Source: Acinetobacter kyonggiensis
GTDB taxonomy: Bacteria > Pseudomonadota > Gammaproteobacteria > Pseudomonadales > Moraxellaceae
Reading direction: 5' to 3'
DNA: 60,451 bases
Assembly: GCF_900107285.1 (NCBI RefSeq)
Contig: NZ_FNPK01000018.1
Span: 1-60,451, forward strand
Shown: positions 1 through 10,437 of the stretch, in pieces
Position numbering within the stretch: position 1 is the first letter of the stretch
How the letters are laid out: each line of letters opens with the position of its first letter
Notes under the pieces: model-generated
What the model saw: the letters and a program-made list of their open reading frames with translations, nothing else
What the model was told of the DNA's origin: nothing
The model's database searches: none
Translations under genes and position numbers: made by a program

Positions 1-95
<95 letters not shown>

Positions 96-109
96 GTATT
101 GATTGTGTG

Positions 110-140
110 AAAAAAGCGCTCCTTTGGGGCGCTTTTTTTA
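110..140 (+). terminator. Rho-independent terminator after tuf
   Basis: Stem AAAAAGCGCTCC / GGGGCGCTTTTT with a short TTT loop, then a T-run. It lies 15 bases after the tuf stop codon and shows the usual A-tract/T-tract symmetry. Confidence 0.93.
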
Positions 141-296
141 TTGCCTTAAAATTATAAACGTAATCATTGTCTAACAATTTATTCTAAAGCTGTCCTTAGG
201 TGATATTTCTCTGACCTGATCTGCCCTTATTCTCTTAATTTAAACTCGTATGATGAATCAAGAGTGGTAATAAAAAGAAGATTAGGAGTAATAGGC

Positions 297-1172
297 ATGA
301 ATGCTAAAGTAAATATTTCAAATCGTGCGGGTGCAAGTTTTCCTGTTCGTCGCATGGATTTTGAGTTTGGTGAAGTGGCACGTTATTGGGCAGGGGATGA
401 TGCGGGACTGACCCATTTTATGACTGCATTATCTGCTTTGTTTCCTGAAGGTGAACAGTTTTTTGTTGATAGTACACGTGCAGTACGTAAAAATCCAAAA
501 CTCAGTGATCCTGATTTACAAAGGGAAATTAGTGCCTTTATTGGTCAAGAGGCTATGCATTCTAAAGAGCATTTGGCTTTTAACTCTTCTGCCCAAGCAT
601 ATGGTTATGATGTGAGAACCATGGAAAATCAGACCGCAAAAGTCATTAAAACAGGCACAAAAGTCGTTGCTCAATTACTAAAACCATTTGGCTTTAGCAA
701 GGAAATGATTGATTTAACAGGGACTTGTGCTTTAGAACATTTTACCGCAGTCATTGCCTCCGAATTGTTACAAAATAAACATGTTCAAGCCATCTTTAAT
801 AATAAAACGATGTATCAGTTGTGGATGTGGCATGCAATTGAAGAAAATGAACATAAAGCGGTTGTGTTTGATGTTTATACAGCAATGTATGGGCGTGGTC
901 TGAAAGCATATGGAATGCGTGCAACAGCAATGATTCTTGCTATGACGCTCATTTTTATAACGCAATCTTATTTTACCGCTCAATTAATGAAAACTGACCG
1001 AAAATTGACATTGAAAGACAGTAAATATATGTTGAAATTTATGTATGGTCGTAAAGGTTTTATTACTCGCCAAATTCCTGAGCTGTTAGATTTCTTCCGC
1101 CCTAATTTCCATCCAAATGATAGCAATACAGATCAGTTATTGGCAGACTGGAAGCTAAAATTGGGATTCTGA
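297..1172 (+). CDS. Predicted metal-dependent hydrolase (PF10118-like)
   Basis: The 291-residue protein resembles the PF10118 / COG3687 'predicted metal-dependent hydrolase' family. Visible His/Glu clusters fit a helical metal site: EAMHSKEH near residues 85-95, ALEHF near 150, and WHAIEENEHK near 180-190. These suggest a ferritin-like di-metal fold, but no substrate is known. A GTG start at 264 would be possible, but AGGAG at 284-288 sits 8 bases before the ATG at 297, so that start is preferred. The gene is monocistronic, with terminators on both sides. The family call is from memory and the biochemical role is unknown. Confidence 0.8.
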   Translation: MNAKVNISNRAGASFPVRRMDFEFGEVARYWAGDDAGLTHFMTALSALFPEGEQFFVDSTRAVRKNPKLSDPDLQREISAFIGQEAMHSKEHLAFNSSAQAYGYDVRTMENQTAKVIKTGTKVVAQLLKPFGFSKEMIDLTGTCALEHFTAVIASELLQNKHVQAIFNNKTMYQLWMWHAIEENEHKAVVFDVYTAMYGRGLKAYGMRATAMILAMTLIFITQSYFTAQLMKTDRKLTLKDSKYMLKFMYGRKGFITRQIPELLDFFRPNFHPNDSNTDQLLADWKLKLGF

Positions 1173-1189
1173 TTCGCGTTCTTATATTT

Positions 1190-1217
1190 AAAAGGGCAAA
1201 CAAAATTGCCCTTTTTT
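1190..1217 (+). terminator. Rho-independent terminator after the metal-dependent hydrolase
   Basis: Perfect 10-bp stem AAAAGGGCAA / TTGCCCTTTT with a 6-base loop and T-run, 18 bases after the stop codon. Confidence 0.92.
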
Positions 1218-1242
1218 GTATTTGTGTTGTGAGCTGATGCTT

Positions 1243-1248
1243 TATAAT
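1243..1248 (+). promoter_or_regulatory. Candidate -10 box (TATAAT) for rimI
   Basis: A consensus TATAAT lies 33 bases before the preferred rimI start, downstream of the preceding terminator. No good -35 is seen at 16-18 bases; TTGTGT at 1222 is 15 bases away. Promoter position is an inference. Confidence 0.4.
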
Positions 1249-1281
1249 ATAAATGACTGAATTAAAAAGTTGTTTCTACAC

Positions 1282-1740
1282 ATGATACGTTCAATGCACA
1301 TCTCTGATCTCGCGGCAGTCACCGCAATTGAACAACTGGTTCAAACCCATCCTTGGAAGGAACAACAATTTAAAGAATCGATAGATTCTTATCACAGTAC
1401 TGTGGTTGAACAGCAAGGGAACGTGGTTGGTTTTTGTATCTTGCAACCCGTGCTAGATGAAGCAAACCTTTTGTTGATGGCTATTCATCCGAGTCAACAA
1501 GGCAAAGGATTGGGTTATCAATTACTTGAAGCTTCGATTGCGCAATTGAAAAATGATCCGCTGCAAATTTTTTTAGAAGTGCGAGAAAGTAATCAAGCGG
1601 CGATCGCGCTGTATGAGAAATCCGGTTTTCATCAAATCGATTTACGTAAAAATTATTATCCCGCCCCTAATGGTACGCGTGAGCATGCCATTATTATGGT
1701 CAAATCATGTAGTGATGATTTTTCACAACTGTTTAAATAA
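1282..1740 (+). CDS. rimI: Ribosomal protein bS18 alanine N-acetyltransferase RimI
   Basis: A 152-residue GNAT acetyltransferase. The acetyl-CoA-binding motif A is visible as LLMAIHPSQQGKGLGYQLL around residues 68-86, followed by EVRESNQAAIALYEKSGF, the typical RimI C-terminal motif. RimI acetylates the N-terminal alanine of ribosomal protein S18. A TTG at 1270 also opens the frame, but the ATG at 1282 gives the family's usual N-terminus (MIRSM, then DL). The ribosome site is weak for either start. It is convergent with bpt, with 11 bases between stops. Confidence 0.9.
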   Translation: MIRSMHISDLAAVTAIEQLVQTHPWKEQQFKESIDSYHSTVVEQQGNVVGFCILQPVLDEANLLLMAIHPSQQGKGLGYQLLEASIAQLKNDPLQIFLEVRESNQAAIALYEKSGFHQIDLRKNYYPAPNGTREHAIIMVKSCSDDFSQLFK

Positions 1741-1751
1741 TAAAGAAACGG

Positions 1752-2567
1752 TTATTTAATAATTGGGTTATTCCACCCAGAGGGCAGTGTTGTCATGAGT
1801 GAGTTTCCCAATTGTTGAATTTCTTCTGGATTTAGCATGCGATTTAAACGTCGCCATTGCCCATCAATCAATAATTCTAAAGGCACATATTGCGATTTAT
1901 AATTCATTTTATCGGAATGAGGCACCCAATAGCCTAAATAGACATAAGGTAAGTTTAAAGCTTTGGCATATTCAATTTGTTTAAGTACGGCAAAGACACC
2001 TAAAGATCGACGATTTTCATTTGGGTCAAAAAAAGTATAAACCGCAGAAATACCATCATCTAGAGTGTCGCAGCTAGATACACTAATTAATTGATCATCT
2101 TTCCAAAATTCTAGAAAAAAACTCTCTGTGCAGCTATGCACTAAAAATTTTTCAAATTGATCTAGACTGGGTGGAAACATATCGCCATCTGCATGGCGTT
2201 CATTAATATAGCGTTCATATAAATGGTAATGAATTTCGGAGGCATCGGCAGCACGTGTGATTTTAACCGTGAGGTCTTGGTTACGCTTCCATGCCTTTTT
2301 TTGCGAACTATTCATTTGAAATTCAGTTACAGGTACACGACAAGATAAGCATTGTCGGCATAAGTGGCATTCAGGACGATATACAAAATCACCACTGCGA
2401 CGAAAGCCAGTACGTGATAATTCAGACAGCGTGACCACGTCAATCCGATGTGCAGGATCTAAAAAAACCATCCGTGCAGACTTGTTTTCTAAGTAGCTAC
2501 AGCTGTGGGGTGGGGTAATATAATACTGTAAATCATTTAATCGGGACTTTGGGTGATACGAATTCAT
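1752..2567 (-). CDS. bpt: Aspartate/glutamate leucyltransferase Bpt
   Basis: 271 residues, full length for the bacterial ATE/Bpt family. Bpt transfers leucine from Leu-tRNA to proteins with N-terminal Asp or Glu, making them N-degrons for ClpS/ClpAP. Conserved features are the N-terminal CSYL, the GFRRSGDFVYRP stretch, a Cys-rich CHLCRQCLSCR region near 67-77, and YLGYWVPHSDKMNYK near the C-terminus. The start ATG is preceded by AGAGGGATC. It lies 21 bases downstream of aat on the same strand, so the two N-end-rule transferases are probably co-transcribed. Confidence 0.95.
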   Translation of the reverse strand: MNSYHPKSRLNDLQYYITPPHSCSYLENKSARMVFLDPAHRIDVVTLSELSRTGFRRSGDFVYRPECHLCRQCLSCRVPVTEFQMNSSQKKAWKRNQDLTVKITRAADASEIHYHLYERYINERHADGDMFPPSLDQFEKFLVHSCTESFFLEFWKDDQLISVSSCDTLDDGISAVYTFFDPNENRRSLGVFAVLKQIEYAKALNLPYVYLGYWVPHSDKMNYKSQYVPLELLIDGQWRRLNRMLNPEEIQQLGNSLMTTLPSGWNNPIIK

Positions 2568-2588
2568 AGCAAGATCCCTCTATTATTG

Positions 2589-3320
2589 TCATTCAATTAA
2601 TCGTGCTTGCTGCACTATTGTTTTACTTGAAAATACACCTTCTTGATATCTTTTCCAATCGATAGGGGGTTGTTTAACAACATCTTGTAACGAATTAAGG
2701 TACGCTTGGCGAGAAAGTGTACAAGCACCCAAGCTTAAAAGATGGTCATTAACCAATTGGCAGTCAATCCAAGGCAGGTGATTTTCCTGACCAATGCGCA
2801 TTAACGTATAAAAAGCCATTTTTGAAACATCGGTTTGGGTGCTAAACATCGATTCGCCAAAACAGCCATGTCCAATGGTGACTCCATATAAACCGCCAAC
2901 GATTCTATTTTCATCCCATACCTCAATACTATAGCCATAACCAGCATCAAAGAGTTGGCAATAACCTTCAATAATATCTTCAGAAATCCAAGTATCTTCA
3001 GAATAGCTGCGTGGCAGTGAACAGGAGCGAACCACGTGTTCAAAAGCATGGTTGATCGTAATTTTGTAATCAAACTTTTTCATATTACGTATTAAAGACT
3101 TACTTGGGCGATAAGCAGCAGGACGAATAATGCAACGTGGTTCAGGACTCCACCAGCAAATAGGTTCATCTTCAGAAAACCACGGGAACAAACCATGCGT
3201 ATAGGCTTCAAATAAGGTCGCAGGGGAGAGGTCGGCACCTATGCAAATCAGTCCCTGTCCATCCGGATCAGACTCAATCGGGTCTGGAAAAATAAATTCT
3301 GATGGTGCTAAGGTATGCAT
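2589..3320 (-). CDS. aat: Leucyl/phenylalanyl-tRNA--protein transferase Aat
   Basis: 243 residues, normal for Aat. The enzyme adds Leu or Phe from charged tRNA to N-terminal Arg/Lys of proteins, creating primary N-degrons. Family motifs are visible: [21 protein letters not shown] near 24-44, [19 protein letters not shown] near 45-63, and [19 protein letters not shown] near 140-160. It forms a pair with bpt downstream. A terminator at 3383-3409 separates it from trxB upstream, although read-through is possible. No strong ribosome-binding site precedes the ATG. Confidence 0.96.
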   Translation of the reverse strand: MHTLAPSEFIFPDPIESDPDGQGLICIGADLSPATLFEAYTHGLFPWFSEDEPICWWSPEPRCIIRPAAYRPSKSLIRNMKKFDYKITINHAFEHVVRSCSLPRSYSEDTWISEDIIEGYCQLFDAGYGYSIEVWDENRIVGGLYGVTIGHGCFGESMFSTQTDVSKMAFYTLMRIGQENHLPWIDCQLVNDHLLSLGACTLSRQAYLNSLQDVVKQPPIDWKRYQEGVFSSKTIVQQARLIE

Positions 3321-3382
3321 AAAATTTAGCCTGAGTGAAAAATGAATGTGCGGTAAAAGGTGCTGTGATTTTTATCATATAA

Positions 3383-3409
3383 AAAAACCGCCCAGAGAGG
3401 ACGGTTTTT
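3383..3409 (-). terminator. Terminator hairpin between trxB and aat
   Basis: AAAAACCG-CC / GG-CGGTTTTT stem with a small internal mismatch. On the minus strand it follows trxB by about 25 bases and ends in a T-run, so it terminates or attenuates trxB transcription before aat. Confidence 0.8.
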
Positions 3410-3434
3410 GTTGCATTGAATCAATTTATTTCAA

Positions 3435-4424
<990 letters not shown>

Positions 4425-4675
4425 TTATACGTGAAACTCGATAGCAGTTGTGGACGTTCAATGTCGATATTATTGATCATTGAAATCGATTTGAGCTATA
4501 TACAAGAAGAGCGCGGTACTAGATACTTAATTCATAAGATTTGTTAACAACAGCCTCTACATAATATTGCATCTTTTTTCTTGGAACAGGTGCATAATAT
4601 CGAGTTTAATTGTGAAACTATTTTGTCTTAGTTTCTTACAAAAACATGAATGAAAAATTGGTTACAGGACAGTAT

Positions 4676-7600
4676 ATGACTGCGGTGTCGAGTGTTTATG
4701 CACAGCGCTTAATAATGACATTATTTTTAGTCTCATTTGGAATTTATTTATTCCTAGCAACAGTGACTTACACGCCTTTTGATCCGGGCTGGATGCATAT
4801 TTCCAGTGATACTCAACAGGTGTCAAATGCCAGTGGTGTCGCAGGCGCATGGATAGCAGATTTATTGTTTGGTTTCTTGGGCTGGGCAAGCTTACTGATT
4901 CCCATCTTTTTATTCGTTGAAGCCATTCAAGTCTGGTGGCCTTACAGTTTTTTAAATAAACCGTTTCGCTATGCCGCGCAATTTTTTATTTTATTGGCAA
5001 CCTCGAGTTTATTGTATTTGTATTGGCAAGTTCCTGCAGATACTTTGGATAATTCATCGGGCGGGATTATTGGTTATGAACTGGGTGAAAGTCTTTCACA
5101 GATTTTAACCATTTATGGTGCAACCATTTTTCTGGTGGTCTTTTGGTTTGTGCTTTTTACTCTCGCATTTGGGGTGAAGTGGAATAAAACATGGGCGACA
5201 CTTAAGGCAACGCCTGCGTATTTACAAGATTTATTTTATAAAAATGTGCCTGAAACGGAATCTGCATTTGATCGTACAACCCCTGAAGTGAAAAAATCAG
5301 TGGCAAGTACTCCAGCAAAAGTTACCGAAAACATCACAGCTGTACCAGAACATGGTGACGTGAAAATCGTATCCGCTATGGTGCGAGATCAGGCTGCGGA
5401 GCGCTTGTTTGATGATATGGTTGAAAAAGAACAGCATGCTCAGCAACAGCTTATTATTGATGATGAAGAAGATGAAGAAGAATTCAACCAAGTTTTAGAA
5501 AAAGCTCATCGTTTAGAACAAAAGACTCAACGTGTTGTACCGACGGGTGAAGTTTGGCGTGCATTAAATTCAGATGAAAACCAAACACATAAACAAGATA
5601 TTGATGCGTTGTTAAAAGCAGCAGCAGAAGAATCTGAACTGCATACACCGAATGAACATTTTAAAGCGGTTGTACATGATGAGCCTGCATCAACTGTCGC
5701 ATCTGATACTAAGCAAAATTTAGATTGGGATGATGATGAAATCTTTGATGAATTGCTTGCAGCAGTGCCAAGTGGAAAAACGGCAACGGATGTTCACACA
5801 CCTTTTAATTCTGTAGAGGTTGAATCTGCACCATCAATTACCACAGAAAAGATTGTATTGGCATCATCGACAATCGCAGCTTCGCCTTTAGTGCATACAA
5901 CACCTAAAAATACTGCATTAGACGATGAATTTGACGAACTAGATGATTTGTTGGTTGATGATTTATTAATTGAGGATAAAGAACCAGCAGCTCCAGTACG
6001 TACAAGCAGTAGTTACGCCCAGTCATCCGCATTTGTACGTGCAGAAATTAATACTCAACCACCACAACCGATTATTTCAGAAGATGAAAAAGCACTAATT
6101 TCCTCCAATAAAGATGTGTTTCGTGAAGTTTGGCAGGAGACAGCGGGTAAACCTGTAGATATTGTAGCGTCGGATGAAGATGATTTTGACTTAGATGCAC
6201 CTTTGACTGATTCAATGGGACGACCAATGTCGCTTTCCATGCAAGTGGCACAAAGACGTCGTGATTTACCGACCTTGCCAGGTTTAGAATTACTTGATTC
6301 GGTTGATCCGAATAAAAAAGTCAATTTTACTGCCGAACAATTGGCTCGTTTATCTGAGCTTTTAGAGATTAAACTGCAAGAGTTTAATGTCAAAGCCAAA
6401 GTTATAGAAGCACAACCAGGGCCAGTGGTGACTCGGTTTGAGCTGGATTTAGCGCCAGGTGTTAAAGCATCCAAAGTCACCAATATTTCTCGTGACCTTG
6501 CACGTTCAATGTCGATGGCATCTGTACGTGTGGTTGAAGTCATTCCGGGCAAACCGTATATCGGGATTGAAGTGCCGAATAGCACACGTGAAATGGTGCG
6601 TCTAATCGAGTTATTGACCATTCCTGCTTTTACCGATCCCAATAGCATTCTTTCGATGGCAATGGGGAAAGATATTTCGGGTAATCCAGTCATTGCTGAC
6701 TTAGGTAAAGCGCCGCATATGCTGGTCGCAGGTACAACAGGTTCAGGTAAATCAGTGGCAGTGAACTCGATGATTTTATCGATGTTGTTGAAATATACGC
6801 CGAATGAGTTGCGTTTAATTTTGATTGACCCGAAACAGTTAGAGCTTGCCAACTATAACGATATTCCACATTTGCTCACCCCTGTGGTTACGGACATGAA
6901 AGATGCCGTCAATGCCTTAAATTGGTGTGTCAATGAAATGGAACGTCGCTATAAGCTGATGTCTTATTTGAAAATTCGTAAACTTGCAGATTACAATCGT
7001 AAGGTTGAAGAAGCAATTGCCAATGGTGAAGATCTTATTGATCCAACGTGGAAAGCCAGTGACTCGGTTGTAGGAGAGCGTGCGCCACGTTTAACACCTT
7101 TACCTTCAATCGTGATTGTGGCCGATGAGTTTGCCGACATGATTATGCAGGTAGGTAAAAAGGCTGAAGAGATGATTACTCGTTTGGCGCAAAAATCTCG
7201 TGCTGCGGGGATTCACTTATTGCTTGCCACACAGCGTCCATCGGTGGATGTGATTACCGGTTTGATTAAAGCCAATATTCCAACCCGTGTGGCGTTACGG
7301 GTAAATAGTAAAATTGACTCGCGTACCATTTTGGATGCGGGTGGTGCAGAAGACCTGCTCGGTCATGGTGATATGCTGTTTCTTGGGCCGGGTAAAATTG
7401 AGCCTGAGCGTGTGCATGGGGCATTTATTTCAGATGATGAAGTGAACAATATCTGTGATGCATGGCGTGAACGTGCTGCTCCAAACTATGTTGATGAAAT
7501 TTTGACCCCTTACGATGAAGAACCCACTTCACGTGGTTTTGAAGATGGTGATGGCGGTTCGGAACGTGATGCTTTATATGATCAATGCGTATCCTTTGTT

Positions 7601-7747
7601 TTAGAAACGCGTAAAGCTTCAACTTCATCGTTACAACGTAAGTTTAGTCTCGGCTATAACCGCGCCGCACGTATCATTGACCAAATGGAAGAAAATGGCA
7701 TCGTCAGCGGCATGGGTGCAAATGGTAAACGTGAAATTTTAGTTTAA
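4676..7747 (+). CDS. ftsK: DNA translocase FtsK
   Basis: About 1023 residues. The N-terminus has several transmembrane segments (first 170 residues) that anchor it at the septum. Next comes a long acidic, low-complexity linker (about 190-490). The C-terminal motor has Walker A GTTGSGKS near 686 and Walker B IVIVADEFADM near 815. The last 60 residues are the winged-helix gamma domain (RKASTSSLQRKFSLGYNRA) that reads KOPS sites and activates XerCD at dif. An ATG at 4646 is also in frame, but AGGA at 4666-4669 favours 4676. Terminator follows. Confidence 0.96.
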   Translation: MTAVSSVYAQRLIMTLFLVSFGIYLFLATVTYTPFDPGWMHISSDTQQVSNASGVAGAWIADLLFGFLGWASLLIPIFLFVEAIQVWWPYSFLNKPFRYAAQFFILLATSSLLYLYWQVPADTLDNSSGGIIGYELGESLSQILTIYGATIFLVVFWFVLFTLAFGVKWNKTWATLKATPAYLQDLFYKNVPETESAFDRTTPEVKKSVASTPAKVTENITAVPEHGDVKIVSAMVRDQAAERLFDDMVEKEQHAQQQLIIDDEEDEEEFNQVLEKAHRLEQKTQRVVPTGEVWRALNSDENQTHKQDIDALLKAAAEESELHTPNEHFKAVVHDEPASTVASDTKQNLDWDDDEIFDELLAAVPSGKTATDVHTPFNSVEVESAPSITTEKIVLASSTIAASPLVHTTPKNTALDDEFDELDDLLVDDLLIEDKEPAAPVRTSSSYAQSSAFVRAEINTQPPQPIISEDEKALISSNKDVFREVWQETAGKPVDIVASDEDDFDLDAPLTDSMGRPMSLSMQVAQRRRDLPTLPGLELLDSVDPNKKVNFTAEQLARLSELLEIKLQEFNVKAKVIEAQPGPVVTRFELDLAPGVKASKVTNISRDLARSMSMASVRVVEVIPGKPYIGIEVPNSTREMVRLIELLTIPAFTDPNSILSMAMGKDISGNPVIADLGKAPHMLVAGTTGSGKSVAVNSMILSMLLKYTPNELRLILIDPKQLELANYNDIPHLLTPVVTDMKDAVNALNWCVNEMERRYKLMSYLKIRKLADYNRKVEEAIANGEDLIDPTWKASDSVVGERAPRLTPLPSIVIVADEFADMIMQVGKKAEEMITRLAQKSRAAGIHLLLATQRPSVDVITGLIKANIPTRVALRVNSKIDSRTILDAGGAEDLLGHGDMLFLGPGKIEPERVHGAFISDDEVNNICDAWRERAAPNYVDEILTPYDEEPTSRGFEDGDGGSERDALYDQCVSFVLETRKASTSSLQRKFSLGYNRAARIIDQMEENGIVSGMGANGKREILV

Positions 7748-7768
7748 TAGCACGCCCTATGATTAAGG

Positions 7769-7798
7769 CGCCACAATAGGCAAAGGTCTATTGTGGCG
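7769..7798 (+). terminator. Bidirectional terminator between ftsK and the DUF4234-like gene
   Basis: Perfect 11-bp stem CGCCACAATAG / CTATTGTGGCG with an 8-base loop. The descending arm contains the stop codon of the minus-strand gene, so one hairpin serves two convergent genes. Confidence 0.85.
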
Positions 7799-8336
7799 TT
7801 TCTAAAATAAATAAAGCCATTAAAATCAAAATCCAAAAAATAATCCCAAATGCAATCAAGAATTTTTGCGGCAGACTGAATTTTTTCATTTGGACTGTAT
7901 GAAGCCCTTGCGAGTTCAATTTTGCATAATTCAGCGCCTGAAATGCTGGAATGAGAAAAACAAAATTGAATACTGAAATGAGCCAGTAAGGATCAGGCAG
8001 ACTTGATAGCAAGGATGACAGGATAAATCCTATGCACATCATGAGCGATGAATTTTTTTGTGAATAGCCTTGCCTTTCAGCATACGTTTGAATTTTATTA
8101 AAGAGCGAATAGATAAAGAAATAAGCGAGTATTGTCCGCATGGCAGGCATGATATCTAATTCATCTTTCTGCATAAAAAATCGCCAAGCTTCAAAGATCC
8201 ACCAAATGGGGTAGAGGCCAAAAGAAATAATAGATAAGAAAATGAACCGTTTTAGGCTCATGATTTTTTGTTCTTCGATGCCAATATTCAGTATTTGGAC
8301 TTCAGTTTCTGTATTTTTTATATTTTGCATGATCAT
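7788..8336 (-). CDS. DUF4234-like inner-membrane protein
   Basis: 182 residues with about four hydrophobic segments. The stretch FIFLSIISFGLYPIWWIFE resembles the start of the DUF4234 domain, a small membrane domain without known function. A second in-frame ATG lies two codons in (MQNIKN). The stop lies within the ftsK terminator. Nothing in the context suggests a role. Family assignment is tentative. Confidence 0.65.
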   Translation of the reverse strand: MIMQNIKNTETEVQILNIGIEEQKIMSLKRFIFLSIISFGLYPIWWIFEAWRFFMQKDELDIMPAMRTILAYFFIYSLFNKIQTYAERQGYSQKNSSLMMCIGFILSSLLSSLPDPYWLISVFNFVFLIPAFQALNYAKLNSQGLHTVQMKKFSLPQKFLIAFGIIFWILILMALFILETPQ

Positions 8337-8447
8337 TATTTTTTTGGTTTATTTTGAAATATAGTAGCCATTTGCTTTTAAATCAATAACTTTTGGTAAA
8401 TGACGTTACCCTAAAATACAAATTAGTGATCAATGCCCTTATGATAT

Positions 8448-9335
8448 TTATTGCTTAAAATAGAACATCTCTTGCGCTAATTGAATAAATGCTTTCGTTG
8501 CGGGGCTGATGGATTTCTCATCTTTAACTGCAAGCCCAATTTGGCGCTGAGTGTTTGGAATAAGGGGACGTTTCACTACATTCGGATGTAACCGTAGTAG
8601 TTCGGAGCTCATCGACATATCTGCAACAATGGCAATGCCTTCCTGCAAATTGACCATATTTAAAATGGTCAATAATTGGGACAATTGATATTGAATTTTT
8701 GGCTGAACATGATATTGGCGTAACAACTGCTCTACATGGGTTTGACTGCCTGCCTTGGTCATAATAAAAGGATAGTCTTGCAAATCTTGAATATTTAAAG
8801 CGATTTTTTCTGAGACAGGATAGCTTTTGGGGATGAGCGCGATAAAAATATCTTGCAGTAAGGGGTAAGTTATTAAATGGGGGCGAGGCAATACTGCAAA
8901 TCCAACATCAATTTGTCGTTCTTGAATCCACTGGGATACTTCAAGGTCGGTGCCTTCCTCAATAAATATTTCAATATGAGGATAGCGTATTCGATAAGCT
9001 TTGAGTAATTCAGGCAGTAAATGAATGGATGCCGATGCACCAAAGGAGCCAATTCGCAAGGTTCCTTGCTGAATACCATGCGAGGCTTTTATTTGTTGTT
9101 GCATCATTTGTGCAGTATTTAACACCTCTTTGGCATGTAGCAGTAATTGCTGACCAATTTGAGTGAGTTCTATTTGATTTTGCTCACGAATCATTAAACG
9201 AACGGCCCAGTGCTTTTCTAAAGATTTTAAAGCATGTGAAACAGCCGATTGGGTAATGTTCAGATGTTGAGCGGCTAAAGTAAAACTTTGATATTGAGCC
9301 ACTAAAACAAAAATTTCTAGTTGTGTGAAAGTCAT
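8448..9335 (-). CDS. LysR-family transcriptional regulator
   Basis: 295 residues, standard LTTR length. Residues 1-60 are the winged helix-turn-helix (FTLAAQHLNITQSAVSHALKS). The effector domain follows (GTLRIGSFGASASIHLLPELL near 92-112), of the CysB/CbbR periplasmic-binding-protein type. It is divergent from an AEC-family transporter, the classic arrangement in which the regulator controls its neighbour and itself. The inverted repeat at 9342-9357 lies just upstream of its own start. The effector is unknown. Confidence 0.9.
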   Translation of the reverse strand: MTFTQLEIFVLVAQYQSFTLAAQHLNITQSAVSHALKSLEKHWAVRLMIREQNQIELTQIGQQLLLHAKEVLNTAQMMQQQIKASHGIQQGTLRIGSFGASASIHLLPELLKAYRIRYPHIEIFIEEGTDLEVSQWIQERQIDVGFAVLPRPHLITYPLLQDIFIALIPKSYPVSEKIALNIQDLQDYPFIMTKAGSQTHVEQLLRQYHVQPKIQYQLSQLLTILNMVNLQEGIAIVADMSMSSELLRLHPNVVKRPLIPNTQRQIGLAVKDEKSISPATKAFIQLAQEMFYFKQ

Positions 9336-9341
9336 TTTGAT

Positions 9342-9387
9342 ATGAGTTTTTACTCATTTTGTTATGAATATAAATGAGTATTATATT
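9342..9387 (+). promoter_or_regulatory. Probable LysR operator and transporter promoter
   Basis: A perfect repeat ATGAGT-N4-ACTCAT lies at 9342-9357, with a third half-site ATGAGT at 9374-9379. A promoter toward the transporter fits TTGTTA (9359-9364), a 17-base spacer, and TATATT (9382-9387). The third half-site falls inside the spacer. This arrangement is visible directly; LysR binding is inferred. Confidence 0.55.
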
Positions 9388-9425
9388 GTGCACTTAGACA
9401 AAGTGAAAGTGCATATTATGTGCAA

Positions 9426-10340
9426 ATGGATGTATTCGTGAATATTATCATCGCTCTATTTCCCTTGGTGGCCTTAATTGCAATGGGGTATATTTTTAAA
9501 CGAACTCAGTTTTTAAGCGATGAATTTTGGCGCGGTGCTGAAAAACTCAATTATTTGATTCTGTTTCCCGTATTACTTTTTAATAATCTTGCTTATGTGA
9601 AGTTTGAATGGCTAACGCTGACTCAAGTGTTATTGGCACTCGTGATCATTATTCTCAGTAGCAGTTTGATTTTATGGATGGCGAGGGCATTTTTTCATAT
9701 TCCAGTAGCGCGTTTTGGCGTGTATGTACAAAGCCAGATCCGCTTTAATACTTATATTGGCTTATCCATTATGTCGTTGTTGTTTGGCGCTCAAGGCATG
9801 CAAATGTTTGCCATGATGATTGCTTTGGCGATTCCGTTGGTGAATGTAATTTCGGTGTTGGCTTTTTCACAAGGACAGGGGTTAAAACCGAGGCAAATTT
9901 TATTTTCTGTGATCAAAAATCCATTAATTTTAGGCTGTGTGGTGGGTATTATTTTTAACTTACTACAACTGTCTTTATTTTCTGGCTTGGAGCAATTGCT
10001 TAAATTTTTAGCCAGTATGAGTTTACCTTTGGGTTTGATTTCTGTTGGTGCGGCTTTACAGTTTGCTCAGCTTAAACATGATTATATACGACTATTATTG
10101 AATACCTTGGGGCGTTTAATCGTGGTGCCATGTTTGGCTTATTTTATATGTTCTATGCTGAATTTAAATGATTTTGAAACCATTATTTTGGTGGTGTTCT
10201 GTTCTTTGCCCACGGCATCTGCGGCTTATATTTTAACGCGCTATTTTAATGGAGATAGTCAACTGATGGCGGGGGTGATTAGTTTGCAAACCTTATGCTT
10301 TGCATTTACTTTTCCTGTGTTGATGATCTTGCTGACCTAA
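9426..10340 (+). CDS. AEC-family (auxin efflux carrier-like) transporter
   Basis: About 304 residues, roughly ten transmembrane segments, with the typical N-terminus ALFPLVALIAMGYIFKR and the conserved C-terminal repeat VFCSLPTASAAYILTRYFNGD. Bacterial AEC proteins export or take up small carboxylates such as malate or malonate. The substrate here is unknown, and the divergent LysR regulator probably sets expression. The start is uncertain between GTG 9420, ATG 9426 and GTG 9438; none has a good ribosome site. A 14-bp terminator stem follows. Confidence 0.88.
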   Translation: MDVFVNIIIALFPLVALIAMGYIFKRTQFLSDEFWRGAEKLNYLILFPVLLFNNLAYVKFEWLTLTQVLLALVIIILSSSLILWMARAFFHIPVARFGVYVQSQIRFNTYIGLSIMSLLFGAQGMQMFAMMIALAIPLVNVISVLAFSQGQGLKPRQILFSVIKNPLILGCVVGIIFNLLQLSLFSGLEQLLKFLASMSLPLGLISVGAALQFAQLKHDYIRLLLNTLGRLIVVPCLAYFICSMLNLNDFETIILVVFCSLPTASAAYILTRYFNGDSQLMAGVISLQTLCFAFTFPVLMILLT

Positions 10341-10360
10341 AATAAAATCACATTGAATAA

Positions 10361-10389
10361 AAATGCCTGATGAAATTCATCAGGCATTT
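10361..10389 (+). terminator. Terminator after the AEC transporter
   Basis: Near-perfect 14-bp palindrome AAATGCCTGATGAA / TTCATCAGGCATTT with a minimal centre. The T-tract is short (TTTG). Confidence 0.85.
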
Positions 10390-10437
10390 GTTTGAAATAA
10401 GTGTCAACCTATTTCAGGACTAGACAGAGAAATAAAA

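Noticed and set aside
264..296. GTG start at 264 for the metal-dependent hydrolase
   Set aside because: The 11 added codons overlap the AGGAG ribosome site that serves ATG 297.
6055..6852. A 265-codon minus-strand frame inside ftsK
   Set aside because: It lies wholly within the ftsK motor-coding region in the opposite frame, has Ser-rich random-looking composition, and no ribosome site. It is a shadow of ftsK.
8330..8345. Fur box near TGATCATTATT
   Set aside because: Only part of the 19-bp palindrome is present, and the gene there has no link to iron.
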